Source of the DNA: Palleronia pontilimi
GTDB lineage: Bacteria > Pseudomonadota > Alphaproteobacteria > Rhodobacterales > Rhodobacteraceae
Assembly: GCF_016412875.1 (NCBI RefSeq)
Contig: NZ_JAEKPD010000008.1
Span: 1-64,000, forward strand
Reading direction: 5' to 3'
Length of the DNA: 64,000 nt
Below the pieces are notes generated by a model. That model worked only from the letters and a program-made list of their open reading frames with translations, was not told where the DNA came from and ran no database searches. Positions 1 to 8,094 of this stretch are shown in pieces (position 1 is the first letter of the stretch; every line of letters starts with the position of its first letter). The translations under genes were made by a program, and so were the position numbers.

Positions 1-89
1 TTGCGAGACAGCCCGGTCCGCCGTGAAATCTCGCGGATGGGCATCTTGTCCCGCAACGCCCAACGTCGAATGACGCTTAAAAATTCCAT
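1..89 (-). CDS. istA: IstA transposase, N-terminal 29 codons (cut by window edge)
   Basis: Translation of the minus strand from ATG at 89 gives MEFLSVIRRWALRDKMPIRE followed by ISRRTGLSR, which is the N-terminal helix-turn-helix typical of IS21 IstA (phrases of the type RWALR-K-PIREIARRTGLSRNT). A ribosome binding site GGAGTG lies about 6 bases upstream. IstA is the DDE transposase that acts with the AAA+ helper IstB. Only the DNA-binding start is visible, so catalytic integrity cannot be judged. Confidence 0.85.
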   Translation of the reverse strand, partial: MEFLSVIRRWALRDKMPIREISRRTGLSR

Positions 90-142
90 GTCGATCACTC
101 CAATAACCCCCGACAAATCCCGTCAGGGGCAAGGTTCCACAT

Positions 143-195
143 GGGTCAGTTCTCAGTGACAATTTCGACTGCTGCCGGGTCAGTTCTCAGTGACA
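143..195. repeat. Two direct 19-bp terminal repeats of the IS21-like end
   Basis: The same 19 bases (gggtcagttctcagtgaca) occur at 143-161 and again at 177-195, 34 bases apart. IS21-family elements carry several such repeats near each end as transposase binding sites. The outer copy supplies the GTG that now opens the downstream recombinase reading frame. Confidence 0.85.
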
Positions 196-1209
196 TCCAA
201 CAGCGAGTCCCTTCGCACAACGTCTAAGCGGGTCACGGAAAAGAAAGCGCGAGAACGGATCAAAGAGCTGAAAGGCAAGGCCGAGCGAGGAGAGACTGAC
301 TGGCTCTTCCATGCGGGTTTTACCAGCTTTTACGACAGTCTCGATCACTTCGACGAGAATCACGGTTGGAGCGAACAGACCCGCATCAGATATCAGACCA
401 GTCTGAGGCAGATCGGTCTGACGCTCATCGACGTTTTTGAAGAGCGCGGTGAAGATATCGAATTGGCAGGCGCTTGGGAAGTCGATCTGAAGACCGTCAC
501 CGAATTCGTCGCCATGCGGAAGGATCAAGGCGTGTCGGTCGCGACGATCAATCGAGATTTTACGGCGTTCAATCACCTAATGTCGCATATCAGGAACCTG
601 GAGTGGATCGAAATGAACCCGGTTCTGCAATTCGAGAAACAAGGAATGAAAGAGAACTTGCCGGATATTGCCCTTCCGACCGAAGCAGCAATCCAAAAGC
701 TGGGTCAGCGCGCACCCGGAACGCTGGCCTTTTTTCCTGGGTTTCTGGATGCGACCGGCGGCCGTGTCACCGAGCTATCGATGATCAAGTGGAGCGATTT
801 GAACGGCATGGATCGTCCGGTCGAAGGGAACGTGACGCTGACCCTGCGACACACAAAGGGTCGCAAGGTTCGGACGATCACGCTTCGCCAGCAGGCCATC
901 GATATCCTGACACAGATCCGGCGATCCAATCGCTCGCCTTACGTCTTCTGTAACAAGACCGAAGACGGCTTCTACCGTTCTGCCGCCAATCTGTTCGGGG
1001 ACTATGCTCAGGAGACGGGCTTCGGAGCGCGGCTTCACGACATCCGACACAAGTTCGCCATCGAGCGGCTGAAGGAGGGCTGGTCTGTCTATTGCGTGCA
1101 GCGCTACATCGGACACGGGTCGGTGAAGACGACCGAGCGATATTACTTCCGCTATCTGTCCCAGGAGCAACAGGAGGTCGCCAACGCCGATGGCAACGTC
1201 GGCCTCTGA
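190..1209 (+). CDS. Tyrosine recombinase / island integrase, 5' end replaced by IS
   Basis: A phage-type tyrosine recombinase of 339 codons. The whole catalytic set is visible: Arg192 (GGRVTELS), Lys223 (HTKGRK), His283 and Arg286 (HDIRH), His309 (IGHGS) and nucleophile Tyr318 (TTERYYF). Residues about 50-155 form the SAM-like core-binding domain. The first two codons (GTG ACA) lie inside the terminal repeat of the neighbouring insertion sequence, so the original start and any arm-type DNA-binding segment before residue 3 have been lost; no good ribosome binding site precedes this GTG. The gene sits with its 3' end toward the 3' end of tRNA-Ser, the usual arrangement of an integrase at its attachment site. 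Base composition is clearly less GC-rich than the core genes. Expression and activity are doubtful. Confidence 0.85.
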   Translation: MTSNSESLRTTSKRVTEKKARERIKELKGKAERGETDWLFHAGFTSFYDSLDHFDENHGWSEQTRIRYQTSLRQIGLTLIDVFEERGEDIELAGAWEVDLKTVTEFVAMRKDQGVSVATINRDFTAFNHLMSHIRNLEWIEMNPVLQFEKQGMKENLPDIALPTEAAIQKLGQRAPGTLAFFPGFLDATGGRVTELSMIKWSDLNGMDRPVEGNVTLTLRHTKGRKVRTITLRQQAIDILTQIRRSNRSPYVFCNKTEDGFYRSAANLFGDYAQETGFGARLHDIRHKFAIERLKEGWSVYCVQRYIGHGSVKTTERYYFRYLSQEQQEVANADGNVGL

Positions 1210-1235
1210 GACAATCTCATCGTGGCAGATGAGAG

Positions 1236-1260
1236 GCCCCGCCCGAAACGGCGGGGCTTT
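1236..1260 (+). terminator. Rho-independent terminator after the recombinase
   Basis: Perfect 8-bp stem gccccgcc / ggcggggc with a 6-base loop (cgaaac), followed by TTT and a second T-rich group (GTCGTTT). It lies 26 bases after the recombinase stop. Confidence 0.8.
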
Positions 1261-1346
1261 GTCGTTTGGAACCGTTCGAACCCGTAGCCACCGATCATAA
1301 TTCCGCGCTCTGACGGCATAGTCGGCTCGTGCGGAGACGCAAAAAG

Positions 1347-1363
1347 ACGGCATACTATGCCGT
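1347..1363. promoter_or_regulatory. Perfect palindrome acggcat-act-atgccgt near island edge
   Basis: Inverted repeat with 7-bp arms and a 3-base centre; the octamer acggcata also occurs at 1313-1320. It lies between the recombinase terminator and the tRNA-Ser 3' end, in the segment where recombination-directionality or core/arm integrase sites are commonly located. It could be an integrase, excisionase or repressor site; no T-run follows, so it is not an obvious terminator. Confidence 0.4.
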
Positions 1364-1433
1364 GTCTGCTACTGACCGAGGCCAAGCACCCGTCAGGGCG
1401 CTGGCGCATAAATTGTCTGATTTCAGGAGCTTA

Positions 1434-1465
1434 TGGCGGAGAGACAGGGATTCGAACCCTGGGTG
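1434..1465 (-). other. Probable island attachment site (3' part of tRNA-Ser)
   Basis: Integrases of this type normally recombine at the 3' half of a tRNA gene, leaving the tRNA intact at one boundary and a short duplicate of its 3' end at the far boundary. The recombinase lies 225 bases away in the usual orientation and the base composition changes here. The second copy would be outside the window, so core length cannot be fixed. Confidence 0.45.
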
Positions 1466-1523
1466 GGCTTGCACCCACAACGGTTTTCGAGACCGCCCCG
1501 TTCGACCACTCCGGCACCTCTCC
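1434..1523 (-). tRNA. tRNA-Ser (anticodon CGA)
   Basis: The minus strand folds as a class II tRNA: acceptor stem GGAGAGG / TCTCTCC with a G:T closing pair, D arm, anticodon stem GCGGT / ACCGT with loop CTCGAAA (anticodon CGA, reads UCG), a long variable arm (GTGGGTGCAAGCCCAC core), T arm GGGTTCGAATCCC, discriminator G and encoded CCA. The gene is intact. Its 3' end points at the recombinase gene, consistent with use as an island attachment site. Confidence 0.95.
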
Positions 1524-1696
1524 GCGGGGGTCTTGGTGGGGCGGCGTTTAGTGGGGTGGGGCGGCGCGCGCAAGCGATTTCTTCGGACCATGCCCCGCCC
1601 GTATCGGCGGGTGGGCTTGGCAGCCGGTCGCGTGAAACCTACGTTAACCTGATGCGTGTGATGAACCGTCATGCCCCCCGGCCCGGAGCCCTTGCC

Positions 1697-2518
1697 ATGT
1701 CGACCCGATATCTCGTCCCCCTTCTGCTGGTGCTGGCCCCTCCCGCGCTGGCCGCGCCCAGTGCCGCGACCCAGGCCCTGTTCGACGCGCTGCGCCTGGG
1801 CGACGTGATCGCGATCATGCGCCAAGAGGGCGTCGAATACGGGGCCGACCTCGAGGCCGAGATGTTCCCCGGCGATGGCGGGCCCGCTTGGGCGGCCGCG
1901 GTGGATACCATCTATGACGCCGCCGCCATGGAGCGCGGCATCCTCGACGGGCTCGATACCCGGCTCGAAGACGACGACGCGGAAGAACTGGCCGATTTCT
2001 TCACCTCCGAGCCCGGCCAGACCATCGTCGACCTCGAGATCGAAGCCCGCCGCGCCATGCGCGACAGCGACGTCGAAGAGGCCGCCGAGGAACGCGCCAT
2101 GCAGATGCGCCAGGACGGCTCCGAGCGGATGGACCTGATCGAGGACTTCATCGCCGCCAACGGCCTGATCGAGCAGAACATAGCGGGCGCGCTCAATTCG
2201 AACTTCGCCTTCTACCGCGGCCTGGACGAGGGCAACGCCTTCGAGGTGCCGATGACCGAGGACCAGATGATCATGGATGTCTGGGCGCAAGAGCCCGAGA
2301 TCCGCGACGATACCGAGCAATGGGTCTACGGCTACCTGACGCTGGCCTACCAGCCCCTGAGCGACGGCGACCTGGAAGCCTATATCGCGCTGTCGCAGAC
2401 CGATGCGGGCCAGGCGCTGAACGACGCGCTGTTCGCCGCGTTCGACGTGGTTTACAGCGATATCTCGCGCCAGCTTGGCGCGCGCGCAGCGGATTTCATG
2501 CAGGGCGAGGATATTTGA
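1697..2518 (+). CDS. Secreted DUF2059-family protein
   Basis: Predicted 273-residue exported protein of unknown function. A signal peptide covers about residues 1-19 (MSTRYLVPLLLVLAPPALA), ending in an ALA cleavage motif. The mature part is acidic and helical, with the DUF2059-like phrases ELADFFTSEPGQTIVDLE and YIALSQTDAGQALNDALF; in this family such segments describe a residue-rich helical repeat. The start at 1697 is chosen because it is followed at once by the signal peptide; the open frame extends upstream through the tRNA on the opposite strand, and GTG/ATG codons at about 1652-1665 are alternatives that would add a non-hydrophobic leader. It stands alone between the tRNA and the rplU promoter. 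Role not known. Confidence 0.7.
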   Translation: MSTRYLVPLLLVLAPPALAAPSAATQALFDALRLGDVIAIMRQEGVEYGADLEAEMFPGDGGPAWAAAVDTIYDAAAMERGILDGLDTRLEDDDAEELADFFTSEPGQTIVDLEIEARRAMRDSDVEEAAEERAMQMRQDGSERMDLIEDFIAANGLIEQNIAGALNSNFAFYRGLDEGNAFEVPMTEDQMIMDVWAQEPEIRDDTEQWVYGYLTLAYQPLSDGDLEAYIALSQTDAGQALNDALFAAFDVVYSDISRQLGARAADFMQGEDI

Positions 2519-2531
2519 CCCGCCGCACCGC

Positions 2532-2560
2532 TTGACAGGCGGGCCGATCCCAAGGATACA
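2532..2560 (+). promoter_or_regulatory. Predicted sigma-70 promoter of rplU-rpmA
   Basis: TTGACA (2532-2537), 17-base spacer, GATACA (2555-2560). The -35 is perfect and the spacing ideal; the -10 is weaker. It leaves a leader of about 135 bases before rplU that contains short GC palindromes (for example cccggtatccggg near 2657). Confidence 0.5.
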
Positions 2561-2699
2561 CCGCCGACCTGCGGACGGGGCGACTCGGGACCCGCGGGCT
2601 ATGACATGACGCCCTGACCGGGGCGCGCCGTCCGAGGCGGGGAAACCCGAAACACCCGGTATCCGGGGGCCACAGGACGCGGAGCAGAAGGAAGACGAT

Positions 2700-3416
2700 A
2701 TGTTCGCGGTTCTGAAAACCGGCGGCAAGCAATACAAGGTCCAGTCGGGCGATGTCCTGCGCGTGGAAAAGCTTGCGGCGAATGCTGGCGAAAAAATCCA
2801 GTTCAACGAAATCCTGATGATCGGTTCGACCGTCGGCACGCCGCTCGTGCAAGGTGCCGGCGTCCAGGCCGAGGTGATCGAGCAGATCAAGGGCGAAAAG
2901 GTCATCCACTTCGTCAAGCGCCGCCGTAAGCACGGCTCGAAGCGCACGAAGGGCCATCGCCAGCAACTGACGCTGCTGCGCATCGGCGACATCCTCGAGT
3001 CGGGCGCCGACAAGTCCGGCGTCAAGGAAGCGATCGGCGCGGGCATCGCGGGCTTCAAGGGCGTCGCGGCCGACAAGGGCGACTACGTCCAGAACCGCTC
3101 TGGCCAGTCCGAGATGAAGAAGCGCGTCGAGGAAGGCGAGGCCAAGGAAAAGGTCGCCGCCAAGACCGCTAAGGCTGACGACGGTGCGACCGCCAAGCCC
3201 GGGAACCTGCTGACCGAACCCCGCGACGGCGCGGCGGACGATCTCAAGACGCTGAACGGCGTGGGCCCGGCGATGGAAAAGAAGATGAACGCCGCGGGCG
3301 TCTATCACTTCGACCAGATCGCCGCCTGGACCGAGGCCGAGATCGACTACATGGCGGACCAGATCGGCGCCGGCGGCAAGCTGGCCGACTGGGTCGCCGA
3401 AGCGAAGACCCTGTAA
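2700..3416 (+). CDS. rplU: 50S ribosomal protein L21 with a long C-terminal extension
   Basis: Residues 1 to about 103 are canonical L21 ([14 protein letters not shown], and [15 protein letters not shown]), a 23S rRNA-binding protein of the large subunit. The protein runs on to 238 residues, more than twice the usual length. Residues about 104-175 are Lys/Ala/Glu-rich linker; residues about 178-238 form a compact helix-hairpin-helix-like module ([20 protein letters not shown], then [13 protein letters not shown]). That module resembles the tail seen on NuoE and other proteins of Rhodobacteraceae. I see no frameshift: the frame is open and codon use is uniform. rpmA follows 13 bases later with a strong ribosome binding site, so L21 and L27 are co-expressed. 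The role of the tail is unknown. Confidence 0.95.
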   Translation: MFAVLKTGGKQYKVQSGDVLRVEKLAANAGEKIQFNEILMIGSTVGTPLVQGAGVQAEVIEQIKGEKVIHFVKRRRKHGSKRTKGHRQQLTLLRIGDILESGADKSGVKEAIGAGIAGFKGVAADKGDYVQNRSGQSEMKKRVEEGEAKEKVAAKTAKADDGATAKPGNLLTEPRDGAADDLKTLNGVGPAMEKKMNAAGVYHFDQIAAWTEAEIDYMADQIGAGGKLADWVAEAKTL

Positions 3417-3429
3417 GGAGGATCGACAG

Positions 3430-3699
3430 ATGGCACACAAGAAAGCAGGCGGTTCATCCCGCAACGGTCGCGACTCTGCCGGGCGTCGGCTGGGCGTGAA
3501 GCTCTTCGGCGGTCAGGAAGCGATCGCGGGCAACATCATCGTGCGCCAGCGCGGCACCAAGTGGTGGCCGGGCGATGGCGTGGGACTGGGCCGGGATCAC
3601 ACGATCTTCGCCACCGTCGACGGTCGCGTGACCTTCCACAAGGGCCTGAAGGGCCGCACCTTCATTTCGGTGCTGCCTGAAGCCGAAGCCGCCGAGTAA
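3430..3699 (+). CDS. rpmA: 50S ribosomal protein L27
   Basis: L27 of 89 residues, located near the peptidyl-transferase centre. It begins [20 protein letters not shown], the highly conserved L27 N-terminus, without the cleavable extension found in Firmicutes. Further family phrases are [19 protein letters not shown] and [13 protein letters not shown]. An AAGGAGGA ribosome binding site is formed by the last bases around the rplU stop. It is followed by a GC hairpin at 3723. Confidence 0.98.
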   Translation: MAHKKAGGSSRNGRDSAGRRLGVKLFGGQEAIAGNIIVRQRGTKWWPGDGVGLGRDHTIFATVDGRVTFHKGLKGRTFISVLPEAEAAE

Positions 3700-3722
3700 G
3701 CCGCGCTTCTTCACGTTCTTCG

Positions 3723-3752
3723 GGGGACCGGCCGCGCAGGCTGGTCCCCTTC
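3723..3752 (+). terminator. Hairpin after rpmA, probable terminator
   Basis: Stem ggggacc / ggtcccc, extendable by a G:T and a G:C pair, followed by ttcgcgttt. The T-run is short, so termination may be partial. Confidence 0.55.
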
Positions 3753-3812
3753 GCGTTTCCGGAGAAGGGATTGCGTGATTTACTGTGGTTTTCATGTATC
3801 GGACCGGCGGGC

Positions 3813-4412
3813 ATGAGCGTCTCGGCGCTCAGCTTTGCCGTGTTCGCCGCCAGCCAGGTGGGAACGCCCGGACCTGCCAACATGGCGCTTCTGGCGACGG
3901 GGGCCGCGCATGGGCTGCGGCGCGCGCTGCCCTTCGTGGGCGGTGTGGTGCTGGGCAAGCAGCTGATCATCTGGCCCATCGGCTTCGGCCTGATGGGGGT
4001 GGCGGCGCAGGTGCCGTGGCTCTTTGCGGCGCTGAAATGGGCCTCGGCCGCCTACATCTGCTGGCTCGCCTGGCGCGTGGCTGGCATGAAGCTGCAGCCC
4101 GGCGACGCCGCGGGCGACGCGCCGGGTTTCGCCGCCGGGCTGGCCGTCCACCCGCTCAATCCGAAGGCCTGGGCGATGATCGCCACCGGCTTCACCAGCT
4201 TCACCGCGCCCGGCACACCGCTTTTGCAGGCGACGGCGACCGTCGCCGTCATCCTGCTGGCCATGCAGCTGCTCCTGCACCCGGTCTGGGCGGGCGCGGG
4301 CCAGCTCATCGCACGCACGGTCGCGGGCACGCGGGCGGAACGCACGCTGATGGTCACGCTGGCGCTTCTGACGGTGGCGAGCGTCTTTTACGCGATTTGG
4401 GGAACATCATGA
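3813..4412 (+). CDS. LysE/RhtB-family amino-acid exporter
   Basis: Inner-membrane protein of 199 residues. Members of this family export amino acids such as lysine, threonine or homoserine lactone. The N-terminal signature FAASQVGTPGPANMALLATG fits the conserved PGP segment after the first membrane helix, and five to six hydrophobic segments follow (about residues 35-60, 65-85, 115-135, 145-170 and 178-198). The start at 3813 is preferred because the family begins just before this first helix; a TTG 14 codons upstream is possible. The stop overlaps the next start (ATGA), so it is coupled to the acetyltransferase. The substrate cannot be inferred. Confidence 0.8.
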   Translation: MSVSALSFAVFAASQVGTPGPANMALLATGAAHGLRRALPFVGGVVLGKQLIIWPIGFGLMGVAAQVPWLFAALKWASAAYICWLAWRVAGMKLQPGDAAGDAPGFAAGLAVHPLNPKAWAMIATGFTSFTAPGTPLLQATATVAVILLAMQLLLHPVWAGAGQLIARTVAGTRAERTLMVTLALLTVASVFYAIWGTS

Positions 4413-4933
4413 CCGAACAGATCCCGATCCGCACCGAGCGGTTGCTGATCCGGCCCGTCGTCATGGCCGATCTGGGCCTTCTCGAACTGCACCGTGCCGA
4501 CCCGCGCGTGGCCCGCGCCACCCAGACCGTGCCGCATCCGCTGCCCCCCGGCGCGACCGAGGCGATGATCCGTCGCGCCCACGATCCCGCCCGCATCGAA
4601 GATATCTGGATCATCGACGCCACCCCCTGCGGCGGCGCGTCGGTCAGCGGCGTGATCCGGCTGAAACGGCTGGACCGCGCCCAATCCGACATCCGTTACT
4701 GGGTCGCGCCCGACGCCTGGGGCTACCATATCGCGTCCGAAGCGGTGATGGCCATCGTGACCCACAACCCGCACTTCGCCGCGACGCTGTTTGCCGAAGT
4801 GTTCCAGGACAACCCGGCCTCGGCCCGGGTGCTGACCAACGCGGGCTTCCAGTGGCTGGGCGACGCCGAGACGTTCTCGGTGGCCCGCAACGCGCTGGTG
4901 CCCACCTGGACCTACACCCGCAGAATGGTGTGA
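4409..4933 (+). CDS. GNAT-family N-acetyltransferase (RimJ/RimL type)
   Basis: Acetyltransferase-fold protein of 174 residues. It opens with the typical RTERLLIRPVVMADLGLL strand-helix of RimJ/RimL-like GNATs and has the acetyl-CoA region around DIRYWVAPDAWGYHIASEAV and the C-terminal NPASARVLTNAGFQWLG motif. The pyrophosphate-binding Q/RxxGxG/A loop is weak (DAWGYHIASEA), so catalytic activity is not certain. It overlaps lysE by ATGA and precedes a second GNAT gene by three bases. In related genomes acetyltransferase genes sit here between rpmA and obgE; the substrate is unknown. Confidence 0.8.
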   Translation: MTEQIPIRTERLLIRPVVMADLGLLELHRADPRVARATQTVPHPLPPGATEAMIRRAHDPARIEDIWIIDATPCGGASVSGVIRLKRLDRAQSDIRYWVAPDAWGYHIASEAVMAIVTHNPHFAATLFAEVFQDNPASARVLTNAGFQWLGDAETFSVARNALVPTWTYTRRMV

Positions 4934-4936
4934 CCC

Positions 4937-5947
4937 GTGGCCCGCGTGGCCACCACCATCCGCACCGCGCGGCTGCTGCTGCGCCCGCTCGACCCCGGTG
5001 ACGCCGACGCCCTCGCGGCGGGGATCGGCAATTACAACGTGGTGCGCTGGCTCGCCGCGCCGCCCTATCCCTACGGCGTCGACGATGCGGCCGCGTTCAT
5101 CGCCGCGACGCTGGGGCAGGGCGATCCGGTCTGGGCCATCACCGACGCGGACGGGCTACGCGGTGTCATCGGCATCGACCCCGAGCTTGGCTTCTGGCTG
5201 GCCCGCGACGCCTGGGGCCAAGGCTACGCGACCGAGGCGGGCGACGCGGCGATCGACGCCTGGTTCCGCGGCACCCGCGCCGACCGCCTGCAGGGCAGCC
5301 ATTTCGAAGGCAACGACGCCTCGGCCCGCGCGTTGCGGAAGATGGGTTTCGTGGATGCCGGGCCGCGCCTGGTCCATTCGCTGCCGCTGCGCCAGGACGT
5401 GCGGGCCCGCGCGATGCTGCTGACGCGCGACCGCTGGACCGCGCGCCGCAGCTACAGGCTGCGCACGCGCCGATTGTCGTTGCGCGAACTGCAAGATGCC
5501 GACTGGCGCGCGCTGCAGCGCATCGGCCATGCGGCACCAATGTCCGAGGCCGCCGCGAAATCCATGCTGCAGGCCTTCCGATACCGCGGACGTCCGGGCT
5601 TTCTCGCAGCGGTGCGCCGCTGGGGCCGCACGATCGGCTTTGCGGGCCTGCAAGATACGCCCGGCCGGGCGCACCCCTCGCTCACCTGGACCTTCGATCC
5701 CTCCCTCCGCGGCCGCGGCTTCGGGCCCGAGGCCCTCGGCGCGCTGCTCGAAGACGCCTTCCCGCGGTTCGAGCTCGATGCCGTCGAGGCCGAACGGGCC
5801 GCCCATGACCCAGAACGGGACGAGATCCTGCGCCAGCTCGGATTCGTCCAGATCGGGCCCGACACGCGCACGGATCCCGCGCCGCTTGAGCCTTCGCCCA
5901 TTGTGATCTATCGGCTGGACCGTCCCAATTTGAAAGCGCCGCGATGA
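4937..5947 (+). CDS. Tandem (two-domain) GNAT acetyltransferase
   Basis: 336-residue protein made of two GNAT domains. The first (about 1-165) has [18 protein letters not shown], the acetyl-CoA loop [15 protein letters not shown] and the [13 protein letters not shown] helix. The second (about 170-330) starts [18 protein letters not shown] and has a looser loop [16 protein letters not shown]. The start is GTG at 4937, three bases after the previous stop. The last codons overlap obgE by ATGA. The duplication is more diverged in the second half, which may be structural. Substrate unknown; protein or small-molecule acetylation are both possible. Confidence 0.8.
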   Translation: MARVATTIRTARLLLRPLDPGDADALAAGIGNYNVVRWLAAPPYPYGVDDAAAFIAATLGQGDPVWAITDADGLRGVIGIDPELGFWLARDAWGQGYATEAGDAAIDAWFRGTRADRLQGSHFEGNDASARALRKMGFVDAGPRLVHSLPLRQDVRARAMLLTRDRWTARRSYRLRTRRLSLRELQDADWRALQRIGHAAPMSEAAAKSMLQAFRYRGRPGFLAAVRRWGRTIGFAGLQDTPGRAHPSLTWTFDPSLRGRGFGPEALGALLEDAFPRFELDAVEAERAAHDPERDEILRQLGFVQIGPDTRTDPAPLEPSPIVIYRLDRPNLKAPR

Positions 5948-6978
5948 AATTCCTCGATCTTGCCAAGGTGCATATCCGCTCGGGCGCGGGCGGGGGCGGC
6001 GCGATCTCGTTCCGGCGCGAGAAATACATCGAATACGGCGGACCCGATGGCGGCGACGGCGGCGCGGGCGGCGACGTGGTGGTCGAGGTCGTGGACGGCC
6101 TGAACACGCTGATCGACTTCCGCTACCAGCAGCATTTCTTCGCCAAGAACGGCCAGCACGGCATGGGCAAGCAGCGCACCGGCGCCGATGGCGACGACAT
6201 CGTGCTGCGCGTGCCCGTGGGCACCGAGATCCTGGACGAGGATCAGGAAACCGTCATCGCCGACCTGACCGAAGTGGGCCAACGCGTGACGCTCGCCAAG
6301 GGCGGCAATGGCGGCTGGGGCAACCTGCATTTCAAATCCTCCACCAACCAGGCCCCGCGCCGCGCCAATCCCGGCCAGCCGGGCATCGAGCGCACGATCT
6401 GGCTGCGGCTGAAGCTGATCGCCGATGCGGGCCTTCTCGGCCTGCCCAATGCGGGCAAATCCACCTTCCTGGCCGCGACCTCCAACGCGCGGCCCAAGAT
6501 CGCCGATTATCCCTTCACCACGCTGCACCCGAACCTGGGCGTCGTGGGCGTGGACGGGGCCGAGTTCGTGATGGCCGACATTCCCGGCCTGATCGCGGGC
6601 GCGCATGAGGGCAAGGGGATCGGCGACCGGTTCCTGGGCCACGTGGAGCGGTGCTCGGTCCTGCTGCACCTGGTGGACGCCACCAGCGACGACGTGGCGG
6701 GCGACTGGCGCACCATCATCGACGAGCTCGAAGCCTATGGCGGCGTGCTGGCGACCAAGCCGCGGGTCACCGCCCTGAACAAGGTCGACGCACTCGACGA
6801 CGACGAACGGGCCGAAAGGCGCGCCGAGCTCGAAGCGGTGGCGGGGCCGGTCATGCTCATGTCCGGGGTCAGCGGCGAAGGACTGACCGAGGTGCTGCGC
6901 GCGGTGCGGGCCCAGATCTCGCAGGACAAGCTGCGCCAACGCAAGGCCGACGAGGAGCCGGAACCGTGGCGGCCGTGA
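5944..6978 (+). CDS. obgE: Obg GTPase
   Basis: Essential GTPase associated with 50S subunit maturation and stress control. Residues 1 to about 158 are the glycine-rich Obg fold ([34 protein letters not shown]). The G domain follows with G1 GLPNAGKS (166-173), G2 in [12 protein letters not shown]3 [16 protein letters not shown] and G4 NKVD. At 344 residues it has the short C-terminus usual in alphaproteobacteria, without the OCT domain. The start overlaps the GNAT stop and the end overlaps the proB start. Confidence 0.97.
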   Translation: MKFLDLAKVHIRSGAGGGGAISFRREKYIEYGGPDGGDGGAGGDVVVEVVDGLNTLIDFRYQQHFFAKNGQHGMGKQRTGADGDDIVLRVPVGTEILDEDQETVIADLTEVGQRVTLAKGGNGGWGNLHFKSSTNQAPRRANPGQPGIERTIWLRLKLIADAGLLGLPNAGKSTFLAATSNARPKIADYPFTTLHPNLGVVGVDGAEFVMADIPGLIAGAHEGKGIGDRFLGHVERCSVLLHLVDATSDDVAGDWRTIIDELEAYGGVLATKPRVTALNKVDALDDDERAERRAELEAVAGPVMLMSGVSGEGLTEVLRAVRAQISQDKLRQRKADEEPEPWRP

Positions 6979-8084
6979 CACCGTCGCTGGCGCAGGCGCG
7001 GCGGCTGGTGGTCAAGATCGGCTCGGCGCTGCTGGTGGACCGCGGCACGGGCGATCTGCGCGCGGGCTGGCTTCGGGCGCTGGCCCGGGACGTGGCGCGG
7101 CTGAAGGCGCGGGGCACGGACGTGGTGCTGGTGTCGTCGGGCTCGATCGCGCTGGGGCGCGGGGCCTTGGGCCTCGGCGACGGCGCGCTGCCGCTGGAAC
7201 GCGCGCAGGCCGCCGCCGCGGTGGGCCAGATCCGCCTGGCCCGCGCCTACGAGGAAGTGCTGGCCCCCCACGGGCTGGTCGCCGCACAGATCCTGGTGAC
7301 GCTGGAAGACAGCGCCGACCGGCGACGCTATCTCAACACCCGCGCGACGCTGGGCACGTTGCTGGGTCTTGGCGCGGTGCCCATCGTCAACGAAAACGAC
7401 ACCGTCGCCACCGATGAGATCCGTTTCGGCGACAACGACCGGCTGGCCGCGCAGATGGCCGTGACCGTGGGCGCCGACCAGCTGGTGCTGCTGTCGGACG
7501 TGGACGGGCTTTACACCGCCAACCCGCAGACCGACCCGGACGCGCAGCACCTTCCGGTGATCGACGCCATCACGCCCGACATCGCAGCCATGGCGGGCGA
7601 GGCCGCGTCGCACCTGTCGAAGGGCGGGATGCGGACCAAGCTGATGGCCGCGCGCACCGCCACGGGGGCGGGCTGCGCCATGGCGATCACGTTAGGTGCG
7701 GGCGACAACCCGCTGAATGCGCTGGAAAACGGCGCGCGCTGCACCTGGTTCCTGCCGGGCACCGATCCCCAGGCCGCGCGCAAGGCGTGGATCGCGGCGA
7801 TGAAGCCGCAAGGCGTCCTGGTCGTCGACGCGGGTGCGGCGCGGGCGCTTTCCTCCGGCAAATCGCTGCTGCCCGCCGGTGTCACCGGGGTCGAGGGCGA
7901 ATTCGGCCGCGGCGATCCGGTGGCCATCATCGGGCCGGACGGCGCGGCGCTCGGCCACGGCCTTGCGCGCTATACCGGCGACGAGGCGCGCGCCATCGCG
8001 GGCCGCCGTTCCGGTGACATCGAAGCCGTGCTAGGCTATCCCGGTCGCGCGGCGCTGATCCACCGCGACGACATGGCTGTGTAA
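6966..8084 (+). CDS. proB: Glutamate 5-kinase
   Basis: First step of proline synthesis: ATP-dependent phosphorylation of glutamate to gamma-glutamyl phosphate, feeding ProA directly downstream. The amino-acid kinase domain covers about residues 8-245 ([54 protein letters not shown]). A C-terminal PUA domain spans about 275-360 ([20 protein letters not shown]). The start is GTG; 6966 gives the usual family N-terminus (372 residues), but GTG at 6975, overlapping the obgE stop as GTGA, is an equally coupled alternative. proA begins 10 bases after the stop. Confidence 0.95.
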   Translation: MAAVTPSLAQARRLVVKIGSALLVDRGTGDLRAGWLRALARDVARLKARGTDVVLVSSGSIALGRGALGLGDGALPLERAQAAAAVGQIRLARAYEEVLAPHGLVAAQILVTLEDSADRRRYLNTRATLGTLLGLGAVPIVNENDTVATDEIRFGDNDRLAAQMAVTVGADQLVLLSDVDGLYTANPQTDPDAQHLPVIDAITPDIAAMAGEAASHLSKGGMRTKLMAARTATGAGCAMAITLGAGDNPLNALENGARCTWFLPGTDPQAARKAWIAAMKPQGVLVVDAGAARALSSGKSLLPAGVTGVEGEFGRGDPVAIIGPDGAALGHGLARYTGDEARAIAGRRSGDIEAVLGYPGRAALIHRDDMAV

Positions 8085-8094
8085 GGACCAGGAC

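Larger units (their letters stand above)
1..195 (-). mobile_element. End of an IS21-family insertion sequence (continues left of window)
   Basis: The minus strand carries the beginning of an IstA transposase, preceded by a non-coding end with two copies of a 19-base terminal repeat. Read outward on the plus strand the element appears to stop at ...GTGACA (base 195), so on its own strand it begins TGTCACTGAG, as expected for IS21-type ends that start with TG. The sequence then switches abruptly to the recombinase reading frame. The other end, istB and the target-site duplication are outside the window. The family call rests on the IstA N-terminus and the multiple end repeats; the exact boundary is an inference. 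Confidence 0.8.

Noticed and set aside
2560-2699. Possible structured L21 autoregulatory leader
   Set aside because: Short GC palindromes are present, but none resembles a leader I can identify, and such hairpins are expected by chance at this GC content.
1355-3076. Long open frame on the minus strand across the tRNA, DUF2059 and rplU
   Set aside because: A GC-rich shadow: low-complexity, Arg/Ala/Gly-rich translation with no family signs, opposite well-supported genes.
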